From assembly GCA_900315555.1 (NCBI GenBank), contig OMZN01000138.1:1-45681 (forward strand): 45,681 nt of DNA. The letters are read 5' to 3'. Under the pieces are notes generated by a model that did no database searches, was not told the origin of the DNA, and saw nothing but the letters and a program-made list of their open reading frames with translations. Each line of letters opens with the position of its first letter. Positions within the stretch are counted from its first letter, which is position 1. Positions 24,364 to 33,348 of this stretch are shown here, one piece after another. Source of the stretch: an uncultured Eubacteriales bacterium. Its GTDB lineage: Bacteria > Bacillota > Clostridia > Peptostreptococcales > Anaerovoracaceae. Both the position numbers and the translations under genes were made by a program.

Positions 24364-25497
24364 TTACAGCACCGCCGCAGCAATCACCATCTTCTGTACT
24401 TCGGAAGTGCCTTCATAAATTTCTGTTACCTTCGCATCACGCATCATCCGTTCTATGGGGAACTCCTTGGTATAGCCATAGCCGCCATGGAACTGGACAC
24501 ACTTGGTGGTCACATGCATAGCCGTCTCTGAAGCAAAGAGCTTGGCCATCGAAGCTTCCTTCGTATGGGAAAGGCCCTTGTCTTTGCGGTCAGCCGCCTT
24601 GTAGATCAAGAGCTGTGCCGCTTCAATCTGCGTCGCCATCTCCGCCATTTCAAACTGAAGCGCCTCCATCTTGGCAAGCGGCCGTCCGAACTGCTTGCGC
24701 GAACGCAGATAGCTGACGGTCTGATCGAAAGCTTCGCGGGCAATGCCGATCGCCTGTGCCGCAATGCCGATCCTGCCGCCGTCCAGGGTGGACATGGCCA
24801 CTTTAAAGCCCTTGCCCAGCTCCCCCAGCATTCTGTCCTTGGGGATCCTGCAGTTATGAAACACCAGATCGGTCATCGATGAGCCGCAGACGCCCATTTT
24901 GATATCTGTCTTGCCGATAGAAAATCCGGGATCGCCCTTTTCCACCAGAAACGACGTGATCCCGTGATTGCCCTTGCTCTTGTCGGTCATAGCCATGACC
25001 AGAAACACGTCGGCATAGCCGCCATTGGTAATAAAGGTCTTGGCTCCATTGAGCACCCACGCATCCCCGTCTAACACTGCTTTGGTCTGCTGCCGCGCCG
25101 CATCGGTGCCTGCATTCGGTTCTGTCAGGGCAAAAGCGCCCAGCTTGCGCCCCGCCAGAAGATCCGGCAGATAGTGCCTGCGCTGCTGCTCGGTGCCGTA
25201 GGTATAAATAGGCCACGTACAAAGCGTATGTGCCGCACAGATGACGCCCGTCGTGGCACAGGCCCGCGACAGCTCCTCGATGGCAACGGCGTAGGAAATA
25301 TAATCGCCGCCCGCACCGCCATAGGTCTTGGGAAATGGTATGCCCATCATGCCGTAAGCGGCCATCTTCTCTACGTTCTCCACCGGAAAGCGGTGATTTG
25401 CATCGACTTCCGCTGCATGCGGCCGCACTTCACGGTCTGCAAACGCCCGCACCATTTTTCTGACAAGCTGCTGCCGTCGATTAAGCTGAAAATCCAT
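24364..25497 (-). CDS. Acyl-CoA dehydrogenase (short-chain/butyryl-CoA type)
   Basis: A 377-residue flavin-dependent acyl-CoA dehydrogenase. Motifs are AFALTEPNAGTDAA and KTFITNGGYADVF (FAD and substrate binding), FGRPLAKMEALQFEMAEM, VQFHGGYGYTKEFPIERMMRDAKV, and the catalytic Glu362 in IYEGTSE. That position and the overall length fit short-chain enzymes of the butyryl-CoA dehydrogenase type. The exact acyl chain is unknown. It lies between a hotdog thioesterase upstream (17-bp overlap) and etfB1-etfA1 downstream, so it probably forms a complex or electron relay with that ETF. It could reduce crotonyl-CoA-like substrates or oxidise branched acyl-CoAs. Confidence 0.93.
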   Translation of the reverse strand: MDFQLNRRQQLVRKMVRAFADREVRPHAAEVDANHRFPVENVEKMAAYGMMGIPFPKTYGGAGGDYISYAVAIEELSRACATTGVICAAHTLCTWPIYTYGTEQQRRHYLPDLLAGRKLGAFALTEPNAGTDAARQQTKAVLDGDAWVLNGAKTFITNGGYADVFLVMAMTDKSKGNHGITSFLVEKGDPGFSIGKTDIKMGVCGSSMTDLVFHNCRIPKDRMLGELGKGFKVAMSTLDGGRIGIAAQAIGIAREAFDQTVSYLRSRKQFGRPLAKMEALQFEMAEMATQIEAAQLLIYKAADRKDKGLSHTKEASMAKLFASETAMHVTTKCVQFHGGYGYTKEFPIERMMRDAKVTEIYEGTSEVQKMVIAAAVL

Positions 25498-25927
25498 CGT
25501 TCTTCTCCGTCAAATTGCCTTCCTTCTGCTTCTTTTGCAGCCGGCGTCCGTGCATCTTCACATCCGCCACGTGAATATTCTCATCATCCGTGATGGTGAT
25601 CAGAAACCAGCAGTCCCTGCCGTCGTCAGACAACATCTCTGTAGATGAATAGAGCTTTCTGCCTTTCGACGGTTTGCGGAAGGTAATCTCTGATGTCATT
25701 GTAACCGTTGGTATGCCGCCGATATTGGAAGCGATGGCAAATGTCAGATCCGCCAGGGTGTAGATTGCGCCGCCCATGGGGATCGAGAGGGCATTCATAT
25801 GATCCGGCGTCAGTGCAAGCGAACAGCGCGCCATATTGACATCAGCCTCCTCAATCACCACGCCGGTCACCTTGGTGGCGAAAAGATCCTTCTTGAAATA
25901 TTCCCTTGCTTCCCTGGTCAGACTCAA
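25481..25927 (-). CDS. PaaI-like hotdog-fold acyl-CoA thioesterase
   Basis: A 148-residue hotdog protein of the PaaI/YdiI group that would hydrolyse acyl- or aryl-CoA thioesters. The core helix and loop are seen in HMNALSIPMGGAIYTLADLTFAIASN and VTMTSEITFRKPSKGRKLYS. The usual catalytic-loop HGG reads MGG here, which is a deviation to test. The start codon is TTG, preceded by GAGGAGG with a 5-nt gap. The C-terminus overlaps the acyl-CoA dehydrogenase start. It may relieve dead-end CoA esters or release the acid product of the adjacent dehydrogenase. Confidence 0.85.
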   Translation of the reverse strand: MSLTREAREYFKKDLFATKVTGVVIEEADVNMARCSLALTPDHMNALSIPMGGAIYTLADLTFAIASNIGGIPTVTMTSEITFRKPSKGRKLYSSTEMLSDDGRDCWFLITITDDENIHVADVKMHGRRLQKKQKEGNLTEKNDGFSA

Positions 25928-25947
25928 CGGTACCTCCTCTCGTTTAT

Positions 25948-25978
25948 AGACGGCATCCCCAAAGCAGGAATGCCGTCT
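25948..25978 (-). other. Hairpin between etfA2 and the thioesterase gene
   Basis: A 9-bp stem (AGACGGCAT with ATGCCGTCT) and a 13-nt loop, placed just before the thioesterase ribosome binding site. No T-tract follows on the minus strand. It may set the ratio of upstream to downstream messages by processing or partial termination. Confidence 0.55.
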
Positions 25979-26002
25979 TTCCGTCTTTCACTATACTGCA
26001 GG

Positions 26003-27028
26003 CTAGTGTTTCTGCTTGCTGGCGTAGAACAGTTCCTCCGCATCATCCCACTGCCGGATCAGGGACGGTACCACATCAAAGATATCGCCGACAATCCCGA
26101 AATCCGCCACCTCGAAGATGGGAGCATTGGGATCCTTATTAATCGCCACAATGGTATCTGCATTGAGAATACCGGCCGTAAACTGCAGCGCTCCGGAAGC
26201 GCCGCAGACAATCAGTAGCCGCGGTGCTACGTTGATGCCTGTCTGGCCGATCTGGATGGACTGACCTGCCCATCCCGCATTGATGGTAACGCGGGTTGCG
26301 CCGACGGCACCGCCCACCTTGTCCGCCAGCTCCTGCAGCATCCGAAAGCCCTTCTTGCCGCCGACGGCCCGTCCGCCGACGATAACGATATCGGCATCAG
26401 CAAGCGGCACCTTCTGCTCTTCCTGGTGCGTACCTACGACCTCAGTTCGAATATCACCGGGAGAAAGCGCAGGTTCTATCGCAATCCGTTCACCGGAAGC
26501 ATTCGCCACATACGGATTCCTGGTCACAACACCCGGACGCACCGTGGCCATCTGCGGCCTGGCTGTCTCGCAAACTGTCTTCGACATCATATTTTCGCTG
26601 TAGGCCGGTTTGGTCATCACGAGAATGCCGTCCTGCATCTCAAGATGCGTACTGTCAGCTGTCAGCCCCGTATGCAGCCTGGCAGCGACCCGAGGTGCCA
26701 GATCTCTTCCAAGCAGGGTGCCTCCCAAAAGGAAAATCTCCGGCTGATACGCCTCTGCCGCCTGGCAGACAGCCTTCGTATAAGCATCGGTCGAGTACGT
26801 CTTCAGTAGCGGACTGTCAATAGTATAGGCAATCTCGGCGCCGTAACAGAAGGCCTCCTCTGCCGCCTGTGCGGTGTCTTCGCCCAGGATCAGCGCAGCG
26901 ACCTTCATGCCGCCGCCCTTCTGGCCGGCCAGCGCCTTGGCAGCACCCAGAAGTTCCAGCGAAACCTCTGAAAGTCCGCCGTCCTTCGTCTCGGCGAACA
27001 CCCAAATATCTTTGCATGCCTGTGTCAT
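26003..27028 (-). CDS. etfA: Electron transfer flavoprotein alpha subunit (copy 2)
   Basis: A 341-residue EtfA paralogue of the copy at 22483-23538. It has the same C-terminal FAD site (GQTGINVAPRLLIVCGASGALQFTAG, INKDPNAPIFEVADFGIVGD) and shares YSENMM and ETARPQMATVRPGV with copy 1. It lies 22 bp after etfB2 and 75 bp before the thioesterase gene. Having two EtfAB pairs in one cluster suggests two electron routes, for example one that feeds the acyl-CoA dehydrogenase and another that serves an external dehydrogenase such as a lactate or 2-hydroxyacid dehydrogenase. The partner of this copy is not encoded here. Confidence 0.95.
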   Translation of the reverse strand: MTQACKDIWVFAETKDGGLSEVSLELLGAAKALAGQKGGGMKVAALILGEDTAQAAEEAFCYGAEIAYTIDSPLLKTYSTDAYTKAVCQAAEAYQPEIFLLGGTLLGRDLAPRVAARLHTGLTADSTHLEMQDGILVMTKPAYSENMMSKTVCETARPQMATVRPGVVTRNPYVANASGERIAIEPALSPGDIRTEVVGTHQEEQKVPLADADIVIVGGRAVGGKKGFRMLQELADKVGGAVGATRVTINAGWAGQSIQIGQTGINVAPRLLIVCGASGALQFTAGILNADTIVAINKDPNAPIFEVADFGIVGDIFDVVPSLIRQWDDAEELFYASKQKH

Positions 27029-27050
27029 GGTATATTTTCCTGCCTTCCCG

Positions 27051-27848
27051 TTAAATCGTCTGCAGTTCCTTGAGTTCTACCAGCAGCTCCGATACCGCCT
27101 CATCGGTATCGTCTGCCGGAATCATCCTGCCGCCGCGTCCGCGGGGAGGCTGATAGGTATCGATCACCTTGGTCATCGAAGCCGCCAGTCCGACGCAGTC
27201 GGGATCAATGCCGGCTTCTTCCGCATTCCACACCTGGATGGGCTTGTTCTTTCTGAAAATTCCCGCCATGGACATGTACCGCGGCTTGTTCATTTCTGCT
27301 GTCACCGTCAAAAGTGCCGGAAGCGGCAGCCGCATCACAGCATGTCCCTGATCGGTCATAACATGCACCTGCACCTTGCCGCCCTCCTCAATGGATTCCA
27401 GGGCATCAACGCAGGTAGCCTGCGGCATGTCCAGCTGCTCGGCCAGCTCAGGTCCCACCTGCGCCGTTACGCCGTCAGACGCCTGGCGTCCTGTCAGCAG
27501 GAGATCCACCGGTGCCAGCTTTTTCACTGCACACGCCAAAGCGTAGGCCGTAGCCCATGTATCCGATTCGGCAAGGCGGCTGTCATTGACCAGAACGCCG
27601 TCATCGGCACCCATGGCGATGGCTTCGATAAGCACATCCTTTGCCTGTGCCGGCCCCATGGTGAGAACCGTAACACGGGCATCCGGATAGGTGTCCTTAA
27701 TGGACAAGGCAGTCTCCAAGGCATGCGCATCATCCGGGTTGAGAATGCTCGGTGCGCCTTCTCTCAGCAGCGACCCTGTCTTACTGTCAATCTTGATTTC
27801 ACTTGTGTCAGGCACCTGTTTGGCGCAGACAACAATATGCATGGACAT
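27051..27848 (-). CDS. etfB: Electron transfer flavoprotein beta subunit (copy 2)
   Basis: A 265-residue EtfB paralogue. The signature VCAKQVPDTSEIKIDSKTGSL, NPDDAHALETAL, LTMGPAQAKDVL, TGRQASDGVTAQVGPELAEQL and PRYMSMAGIF match the family and closely resemble copy 1. Two ATG codons two residues apart (27848 and 27842) both fit the AGGAG site, and the upstream one was kept. It is the first gene of the etf-thioesterase-dehydrogenase-macro-prmA-rsmE-larC cluster. Confidence 0.94.
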   Translation of the reverse strand: MSMHIVVCAKQVPDTSEIKIDSKTGSLLREGAPSILNPDDAHALETALSIKDTYPDARVTVLTMGPAQAKDVLIEAIAMGADDGVLVNDSRLAESDTWATAYALACAVKKLAPVDLLLTGRQASDGVTAQVGPELAEQLDMPQATCVDALESIEEGGKVQVHVMTDQGHAVMRLPLPALLTVTAEMNKPRYMSMAGIFRKNKPIQVWNAEEAGIDPDCVGLAASMTKVIDTYQPPRGRGGRMIPADDTDEAVSELLVELKELQTI

Positions 27849-27918
27849 AAGTCTCCTTTCCTTCTCTCCGCAGAGGACGCAGAGACGAAGAATACGATCC
27901 AGTAGCTTTTGTCTTTTT

Positions 27919-27927
27919 ACTATACCA
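27919..27927 (-). promoter_or_regulatory. Candidate extended -10 promoter of the etfB2 cluster
   Basis: On the minus strand TGGTATAGT gives an extended -10 (TGn plus TATAGT at 27919-27924). No good -35 box is visible at 17-18 bp. It is the best candidate in the 111-bp gap between thiI and etfB2. Confidence 0.4.
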
Positions 27928-27959
27928 TAAGTCGGCATAAGGAAAAAAGTTATATTTTC

Positions 27960-29150
27960 TTAATCTATGCGAGGATAAATGTCGATGGTCTCCTCGGATT
28001 CCACCGCCTCACTGATGAGCCTTTCCACATCCAGTCCGGCCTCGGAACGCTCGATACGATCCAGTCTGGGCTTGGTCAGAGGATGCTTGGGCAGAAAGAC
28101 CGTACAGCAGTCTTCATAGGGCTCGATGGATTTTTCATAGGTGCCTATGTGTCTGGCCAGATCCATGATTTCCGTCTTATCCATAGCGATAAGCGGCCGC
28201 ATCACCGGCATCGTTACAGAGGCATCGGTGACACACAGCGCTTCCGCAGTCTGGCTGGCAACCTGGCCCAGGCTTTCTCCGGTAACCAGCATGCTGCAGT
28301 CATTTTTGGCAGCGATCTTTTCCCCGACCCGCATCATGAACCGCCGCAGCTGAATGGTCATTTCCTCCGCCGGGCAGTGCGCCGCAATCTGCTCCTGAAT
28401 AGGCAGCATATTGATCACGTGCATCTTGAAGCGGCTGCAGTATACCGCAAGAATGCCGGCCAGTTCTTCGACCTTTTCCTGTGCACGCTCCGAGGTATAG
28501 GGATAGGAATGGTAATGAACCGCCTCGATCTGCATGCCGCGCCGTGCCATCATCCAGGCGGCAACGGGAGAATCGATCCCGCCCGAGAGAAGAACCAGTC
28601 CCTTGCCGTTGCTTCCCAGCGGAAGGCCGCCGAGGCCTTTGATTTTCTGCTGGTACAAGTACGTTACATCCCGACGCAGATCAACGAAAAGATGCACATC
28701 CGGATCATGAACATCCACCTTCAGCACCTTGCAACCCTTGAGGACGCTGGCGCCCACTTTTTTAGCGATATCAGGAGACTTGACAGGGAAGCTCTTGTCG
28801 GCGCGCTTGGCTTCCACCTTGAAGGTTTTGACGCCCTTCTCCTGAATCAGGCGATTCATATACTCCACCGCCGCCCTGCCGATCTCCTCCAGATCCGAAG
28901 GGCACTCCACGGCCGGACTGATGCTGGCGATGCCGAACACCTTGCCGATCTCGCGAATAATATCCTCCTGCGGGATGCTCTTGTCGGCCCGCACAAAGAT
29001 CAATCCCTCTTTTCTTCTGACCTCGATGGATCCCAGTCTCTTGACAAGCTTGCGTATCCTCTCTACCAGCAGCTTTTCAAAATATGGCTTGTTCTGCCCC
29101 TTTAGGGCCGCTTCACCGAATCGTACGATAAAAAGATTTCTTTCGTTCAT
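27960..29150 (-). CDS. thiI: tRNA 4-thiouridine synthase ThiI
   Basis: A 396-residue ThiI that adenylates U8 of tRNA and, in some organisms, supplies sulfur for thiamine thiazole. It has the N-terminal ferredoxin-like and THUMP domains (about 1-165) and the PP-loop pyrophosphatase domain with LLSGGIDSPVAAW. The rhodanese domain found in the 482-residue E. coli protein is absent, as in most Bacillota. In that form a dedicated NifS-like desulfurase gives the sulfur directly, and such a gene lies 48 bp upstream. Confidence 0.96.
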   Translation of the reverse strand: MNERNLFIVRFGEAALKGQNKPYFEKLLVERIRKLVKRLGSIEVRRKEGLIFVRADKSIPQEDIIREIGKVFGIASISPAVECPSDLEEIGRAAVEYMNRLIQEKGVKTFKVEAKRADKSFPVKSPDIAKKVGASVLKGCKVLKVDVHDPDVHLFVDLRRDVTYLYQQKIKGLGGLPLGSNGKGLVLLSGGIDSPVAAWMMARRGMQIEAVHYHSYPYTSERAQEKVEELAGILAVYCSRFKMHVINMLPIQEQIAAHCPAEEMTIQLRRFMMRVGEKIAAKNDCSMLVTGESLGQVASQTAEALCVTDASVTMPVMRPLIAMDKTEIMDLARHIGTYEKSIEPYEDCCTVFLPKHPLTKPRLDRIERSEAGLDVERLISEAVESEETIDIYPRID

Positions 29151-29198
29151 ATTGATGTTCCACCTTTCCCTGTTGAAGTTGATCCATAGGCCGGACGA

Positions 29199-30341
29199 TC
29201 AGCGAAACCCGCCCAGATGCCGGAAGCGATGCACTGCCTTCTTCAGCGCATCCACTGTCTGCTCGATGTCTTCCTTCGTGTTATAGGCACTCAGACTGAA
29301 ACGGATGGCGCCCTCGATGGCCTCCCCGGAAAGGCCCATGGCGCGAAGCACGTGGGAGCCACGCGTCTTGGCATGCGAGGAGCAGGCAGATCCCGTCGAA
29401 ACATAGATGCCCTGCTGTTCCAGCGTATGCAGAATCACTTCACCGCGCGTCCCCAGGAAAGAAACATTGAGAATACAGCAGACCGCATCATGATCAGGCG
29501 TATTGATCCGCACATCCGGAATTTCATCAAGGATCCCCCGGCGCAGATAGTCCCGCATCGCCGCAATCTGTGTACATCGTTCATCCATGCTCTCTGCAGC
29601 CATGGACGCCGCCAGGCCAAAGCCTGCTATGCCCGGCACATTCTCCGTTCCGGAGCGGAGACCCTTCTCCTGTCCGCCGCCGGTCTGCTGAGGGATAATA
29701 TGCAGGCTGCCCGCCTTATACAATGCGCCCATGCCCTTGGGCCCGTGAATTTTATGGGCACTGAAGCTGGCCAGATCCAGCACCTCCGTAGGGATAGGCA
29801 GCTTACCCAGACTCTGCACACAGTCACTGTGAAGCAGCGCGTTTTTCTTTTTTTCTGCAACCGCAGCAAGCGGTTGAATGCTGCCCACCTCATTGTTGAC
29901 ATGCATAACGGAGATCAGGGTCGTTTCCTCGTCTACCGCTTCCGCCAGACGATCCGGATCAACAAATCCCTCTTTATCAACGCCGACAATGCATGTTTCA
30001 TAGCCTTCATTTTCCAGAGCTGCAAAAGTCTCCAGCACGGCCGGATGCTCGATCGCCGTCGTCACCAGTCTGCGCCCGGCGCGGCGCCTGGCCTCGGCGA
30101 TACCGCGAATCGCCAGATTATCACTTTCCGTGCCGCAGGATGTGAAGACAATCTCCTCAGCACGACACCCCACGGCACGTGCAAGGCTGCGCCTTGCCTG
30201 CTTGACATGTCTTTCAGCGGCCAGTCCCATATGATGCAGCGATGAGGGATTGCCGTAATCCTCCCGCATCAGACGGCACATCAAATTCGTCACTTCTTCA
30301 TGCTGCCTCGTTGTTGCACTGTTATCCAGATAGATGCTCAT
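29199..30341 (-). CDS. Cysteine desulfurase, NifS/IscS family (ThiI partner)
   Basis: A 380-residue pyridoxal-phosphate enzyme that takes sulfur from cysteine. The N-terminus YLDNSATT, the HVNNEVGSIQPL segment, the lysine in FSAHKIHGPKGMG and the catalytic cysteine in STGSACSSH are intact. Its tight linkage to a rhodanese-less thiI suggests it supplies sulfur for s4U in tRNA, like NifZ of Bacillus, rather than for general iron-sulfur assembly. A GTG immediately before the chosen ATG is an alternative start. No iscU-like gene is nearby. Confidence 0.94.
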   Translation of the reverse strand: MSIYLDNSATTRQHEEVTNLMCRLMREDYGNPSSLHHMGLAAERHVKQARRSLARAVGCRAEEIVFTSCGTESDNLAIRGIAEARRRAGRRLVTTAIEHPAVLETFAALENEGYETCIVGVDKEGFVDPDRLAEAVDEETTLISVMHVNNEVGSIQPLAAVAEKKKNALLHSDCVQSLGKLPIPTEVLDLASFSAHKIHGPKGMGALYKAGSLHIIPQQTGGGQEKGLRSGTENVPGIAGFGLAASMAAESMDERCTQIAAMRDYLRRGILDEIPDVRINTPDHDAVCCILNVSFLGTRGEVILHTLEQQGIYVSTGSACSSHAKTRGSHVLRAMGLSGEAIEGAIRFSLSAYNTKEDIEQTVDALKKAVHRFRHLGGFR

Positions 30342-30404
30342 CACTCGTTCTTATCTTTCTTCCCTTCTGCCGATACAGATTCCGGCGAATCTTTTCTATT
30401 CGTT

Positions 30405-30430
30405 AACAAAGGGGCAGCTTCGCCGCCCCT
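30405..30430 (-). terminator. Probable terminator after rny
   Basis: On the minus strand AGGGGCGGC pairs with GCTGCCCCT around a GAA loop, then TTTGTTAAC follows. The stem is strong and the T-tract weak. It lies about 27 bp after the rny stop and before nifS, so nifS-thiI may depend on read-through or a promoter in the same gap. Confidence 0.6.
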
Positions 30431-30456
30431 CTGTGGATTCTTCCGTTGCCCGCAGC

Positions 30457-31995
30457 CTATTTGGCATAGTCTACAGCTCTGGTCTCTCTTACGATATTGA
30501 CTTTAATCTGACCCGGATAATCCAGTCCGTCTTCCACCTTCTTGGCGATTTCTCTGGCCAGCATAGGCATTTCCTCATCCTTCACCTTGTCAGGCTGCAC
30601 GATGATGCGAATCTCGCGGCCTGCCTGGATGGCATACGATCGGTCCACGCCAGGGGTCGTATTGGCAATCTCCTCCAGGCTCTGAAGTCTCTTGATATAG
30701 TTCTCCAGCGTTTCGCTGCGCGCACCCGGACGAGCGGCCGAAAGCGCATCCGCCGCAGCGATGAGAACAGCTTCCATAGAAGTGGCCTCATAGTCTCCGT
30801 GATGCGCCGACATGGCATCGATGACGGCCTGCGGCTCTTTGTATTTCCGCAGAATCTCCATGCCTAGATCAACATGAGTTCCTTCCCGCTCATGGTCAAC
30901 GGCCTTGCCGATGTCATGAAGCAGTCCCGCACGCTTGGCCAGCTTGGGATCCAGCCCCAGTTCACTGGCCATCAGCCCGGCCAGCATAGCCACTTCCTCG
31001 GAATGCTTGAGGACATTCTGCCCGTACGATGTTCTGTACTTGAGTCTTCCCAGGAGTTTAACCAGCTCCGGATGCAGGTTGTGAACACCTACATCGAAAG
31101 TAGCCTGCTCGCCAGCCTCCTTGATGCTGCGGTTGACTTCTTTCTCTGCCTTGTTCACCATATCCTCGATCCTGGCCGGGTGAATTCTTCCGTCCACGAT
31201 CAGTTTTTCCAGCGCAATCCGCGCAACCTCTCTGCGCACAGGATCAAAGCCGGAAAGGATCACCGCCTCGGGCGTGTCATCAATGATCAATTCAATGCCT
31301 GTAAGCGTCTCAAGCGCACGGATGTTGCGGCCTTCCCGGCCGATGATTCTGCCCTTCATCTCTTCATTGGGCAGGTTGACAACAGAAACCGTGCTCTCGG
31401 CCACATGGTCGGCTGCACAGCGCTGAATCGCACCGACAATAATTTCTTTGGCCCGCTTGTCTGCCTCGTCCTTTGCTTTTGTCTCGATATCGCGGATCAT
31501 CTGCGAACCTTCTGCCCGGATATCGCTTTCCAGCTCGGAAAGCAGAATCTTCTTGGCTTCCTCTGTAGTGTAGCCGGAAATTCGTTCCAGCTCCGCAACC
31601 TGTTTCTCATGAAGATGATCCAGGTCCTTGAGTTTGTTGTTTATATTTTGTTCTTTTGCCGTAATACTTTGTTCTTTTCTTTCGATATGGTCGAGTTTCT
31701 TGTCAACCGATTCTTCCTTCTGATTCACTCTCCGTTCTGCTTTGGAGACTTCATTCCGTCGTTCTTTTATTTCCTTTTCTGCCTCGTTCTTGTAGCGGAT
31801 GGCCTCTTCCTGCGCCTTCAGCGCAACTTCCTTCTTGATGGTCTCCGACTGCGCCTCTGCATCCAGAACGATGTTCTTCGCCTTCGTCTCTGCGCTTCCG
31901 ATGGCCTTTTCTCCAACATTCTTCCGAATAATATAACCAGCCAGAATCCCGATGGCAAGCGCCGCTGCGACGGCAATAATGGATATAATCGACAT
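30457..31995 (-). CDS. rny: Ribonuclease Y
   Basis: A 512-residue membrane-anchored endoribonuclease that starts mRNA decay. The N-terminal transmembrane helix (about 2-24) precedes a long charged coiled coil (about 30-190, rich in Glu and Lys), a KH domain ([20 protein letters not shown]), and the HD domain with [12 protein letters not shown] and [13 protein letters not shown]. The start is the ATG with GGAGGTG upstream; an earlier in-frame start is not supported. It is expressed from a near-consensus promoter that faces rodA. Length and domain order match Bacillota RNase Y. Confidence 0.97.
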   Translation of the reverse strand: MSIISIIAVAAALAIGILAGYIIRKNVGEKAIGSAETKAKNIVLDAEAQSETIKKEVALKAQEEAIRYKNEAEKEIKERRNEVSKAERRVNQKEESVDKKLDHIERKEQSITAKEQNINNKLKDLDHLHEKQVAELERISGYTTEEAKKILLSELESDIRAEGSQMIRDIETKAKDEADKRAKEIIVGAIQRCAADHVAESTVSVVNLPNEEMKGRIIGREGRNIRALETLTGIELIIDDTPEAVILSGFDPVRREVARIALEKLIVDGRIHPARIEDMVNKAEKEVNRSIKEAGEQATFDVGVHNLHPELVKLLGRLKYRTSYGQNVLKHSEEVAMLAGLMASELGLDPKLAKRAGLLHDIGKAVDHEREGTHVDLGMEILRKYKEPQAVIDAMSAHHGDYEATSMEAVLIAAADALSAARPGARSETLENYIKRLQSLEEIANTTPGVDRSYAIQAGREIRIIVQPDKVKDEEMPMLAREIAKKVEDGLDYPGQIKVNIVRETRAVDYAK

Positions 31996-32091
31996 ATGTA
32001 CACCTCCTTCCAATCGAATTTGTATGTCGTAAACTAATCAATTTCAAGTGATTGAAAGAAAAGCTGTATCAGTATTACTATGAATAAAAAC

Positions 32092-32120
32092 TTGATATAA
32101 TCATACAGCGATATTATAAT
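32092..32120 (+). promoter_or_regulatory. rodA promoter
   Basis: TTGATA (32092-32097) and TATAAT (32115-32120) are 17 bp apart. The -10 box overlaps that of the opposing rny promoter by 4 bp. The start site is predicted near 32127, about 58 nt before rodA. Confidence 0.75.
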
Positions 32121-32142
32121 AGTTGTGCTGTCGCGATGTCAA
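32113..32142 (-). promoter_or_regulatory. rny promoter
   Basis: On the minus strand TTGACA (32137-32142) and TATAAT (32113-32118) are 18 bp apart, with both boxes at consensus. The leader to rny is about 110 nt. It faces the rodA promoter and shares the ATTATAAT core. Confidence 0.8.
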
Positions 32143-32184
32143 GATTGAAAGGTTTAAACAAAGCGGTTCAGCCCGGAGGAAACA

Positions 32185-33300
32185 TTGAAGATCTTAGGAT
32201 ATATTAGCAAGACATTTCGTGGTGTGGACAAGCGGCTCTATCTGATGCCGCTCCTTTTAGCCGGCATCAGCATCATGATGATGGTGTCCACTTCCTATGA
32301 GGACGGCGCCTTCACCGACCATACCGTGCTGATTCAAAGCGCAGCCTACGTGCTGGGCTTTATTCTGGTGGTTATCATCGCCAATATCAGCTACACGGCC
32401 TTTGCCGATATAGAAGAATGGCTCTATATCGGTTCTCTGGTCTTCCTTCTCCTGGTCTATGTGCCCGGTCTGGGACTTGAACTTAACGGTGCAAGGTCCT
32501 GGATCAACCTGGGCTTCACCACCTTCCAGCCATCGGAAATCGTTAAGATTACGTTTGTGCTGCTCTTTGCCAAATACCTGGTGAACCATAAAGAAGAACT
32601 GCGTTATCTGACCGGTGTTCTCAAGGCGCTGCTGTACTGCGCCCCCTTCATCGCCATCGTCCTCAAAGAGGATCTGGGCAGTGCCCTGGTCTTTATGGCC
32701 ATGTGGCTTATCATGATTTTCTACGCCGGCATCCGCGGCTCGCTCTTTGCCAAAGGGCTGGCTGTTGTCGCCCTGCTGGTTCCGGTGGGCTACAATTTCA
32801 TGGCTGCCCACCAGAAAGAGCGTATCAACGCCTTTCTGCATCCTGACAACCTCTCCATCGGTGCCAACTATCAGGTATGGCAGTCGAAGGTGGCCATCGG
32901 CTCCGGCGGTTTCTTTGGCAAGGGACTCTTTCATGGTACCCAGAAAGGGCTCAAATTCCTTCCGGTGCGCAATTCCGACTTTGTCTTCTCAGTCATCATC
33001 GAGGAGCTTGGATTCATCGGCGGTGCCATCGTCATCACAGCCTATTCCTTCTTTATCTACGCTGCCATGAAGGTTGTCAAGCAGTGCAGTGATGCCTACG
33101 GCTCCCTGATCGTCATAGGCTTTATCGCTATGTTCACCTTCCAGATCTTCGAAAACATCGCCATGACCATGGGCATCATGCCGGTCACCGGCATCACACT
33201 TCCCTTTGTCAGCTATGGCGGTTCCTCCGTTCTGGCCAACATGATGGCTGTCGGCTTCATCATCAATATCGCCGCACACAGCAAAGTGGTGCAGTTCTAG
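32185..33300 (+). CDS. rodA: Rod-shape-determining SEDS glycosyltransferase RodA
   Basis: A 371-residue polytopic membrane protein of the SEDS family that polymerises lipid II during side-wall growth together with a class B PBP. About ten hydrophobic segments are seen, with LNGARSWINLG, FQPSEIVKITFVLLFAKYL, LKEDLGSALV, and the family end motif GIMPVTGITLPFVSYGGSS. The start codon is TTG with GGAGG 6 nt before it. It is the only plus-strand gene of the shape cluster. Its likely partner PBP2 is encoded at 34125-36998 on the other strand, and the gene converges on minD. Confidence 0.96.
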   Translation: MKILGYISKTFRGVDKRLYLMPLLLAGISIMMMVSTSYEDGAFTDHTVLIQSAAYVLGFILVVIIANISYTAFADIEEWLYIGSLVFLLLVYVPGLGLELNGARSWINLGFTTFQPSEIVKITFVLLFAKYLVNHKEELRYLTGVLKALLYCAPFIAIVLKEDLGSALVFMAMWLIMIFYAGIRGSLFAKGLAVVALLVPVGYNFMAAHQKERINAFLHPDNLSIGANYQVWQSKVAIGSGGFFGKGLFHGTQKGLKFLPVRNSDFVFSVIIEELGFIGGAIVITAYSFFIYAAMKVVKQCSDAYGSLIVIGFIAMFTFQIFENIAMTMGIMPVTGITLPFVSYGGSSVLANMMAVGFIINIAAHSKVVQF

Positions 33301-33348
33301 CAGCGCTCATTTCGATTCCAGCTTGTGCTTATAAGTCAGTGTGTATGC

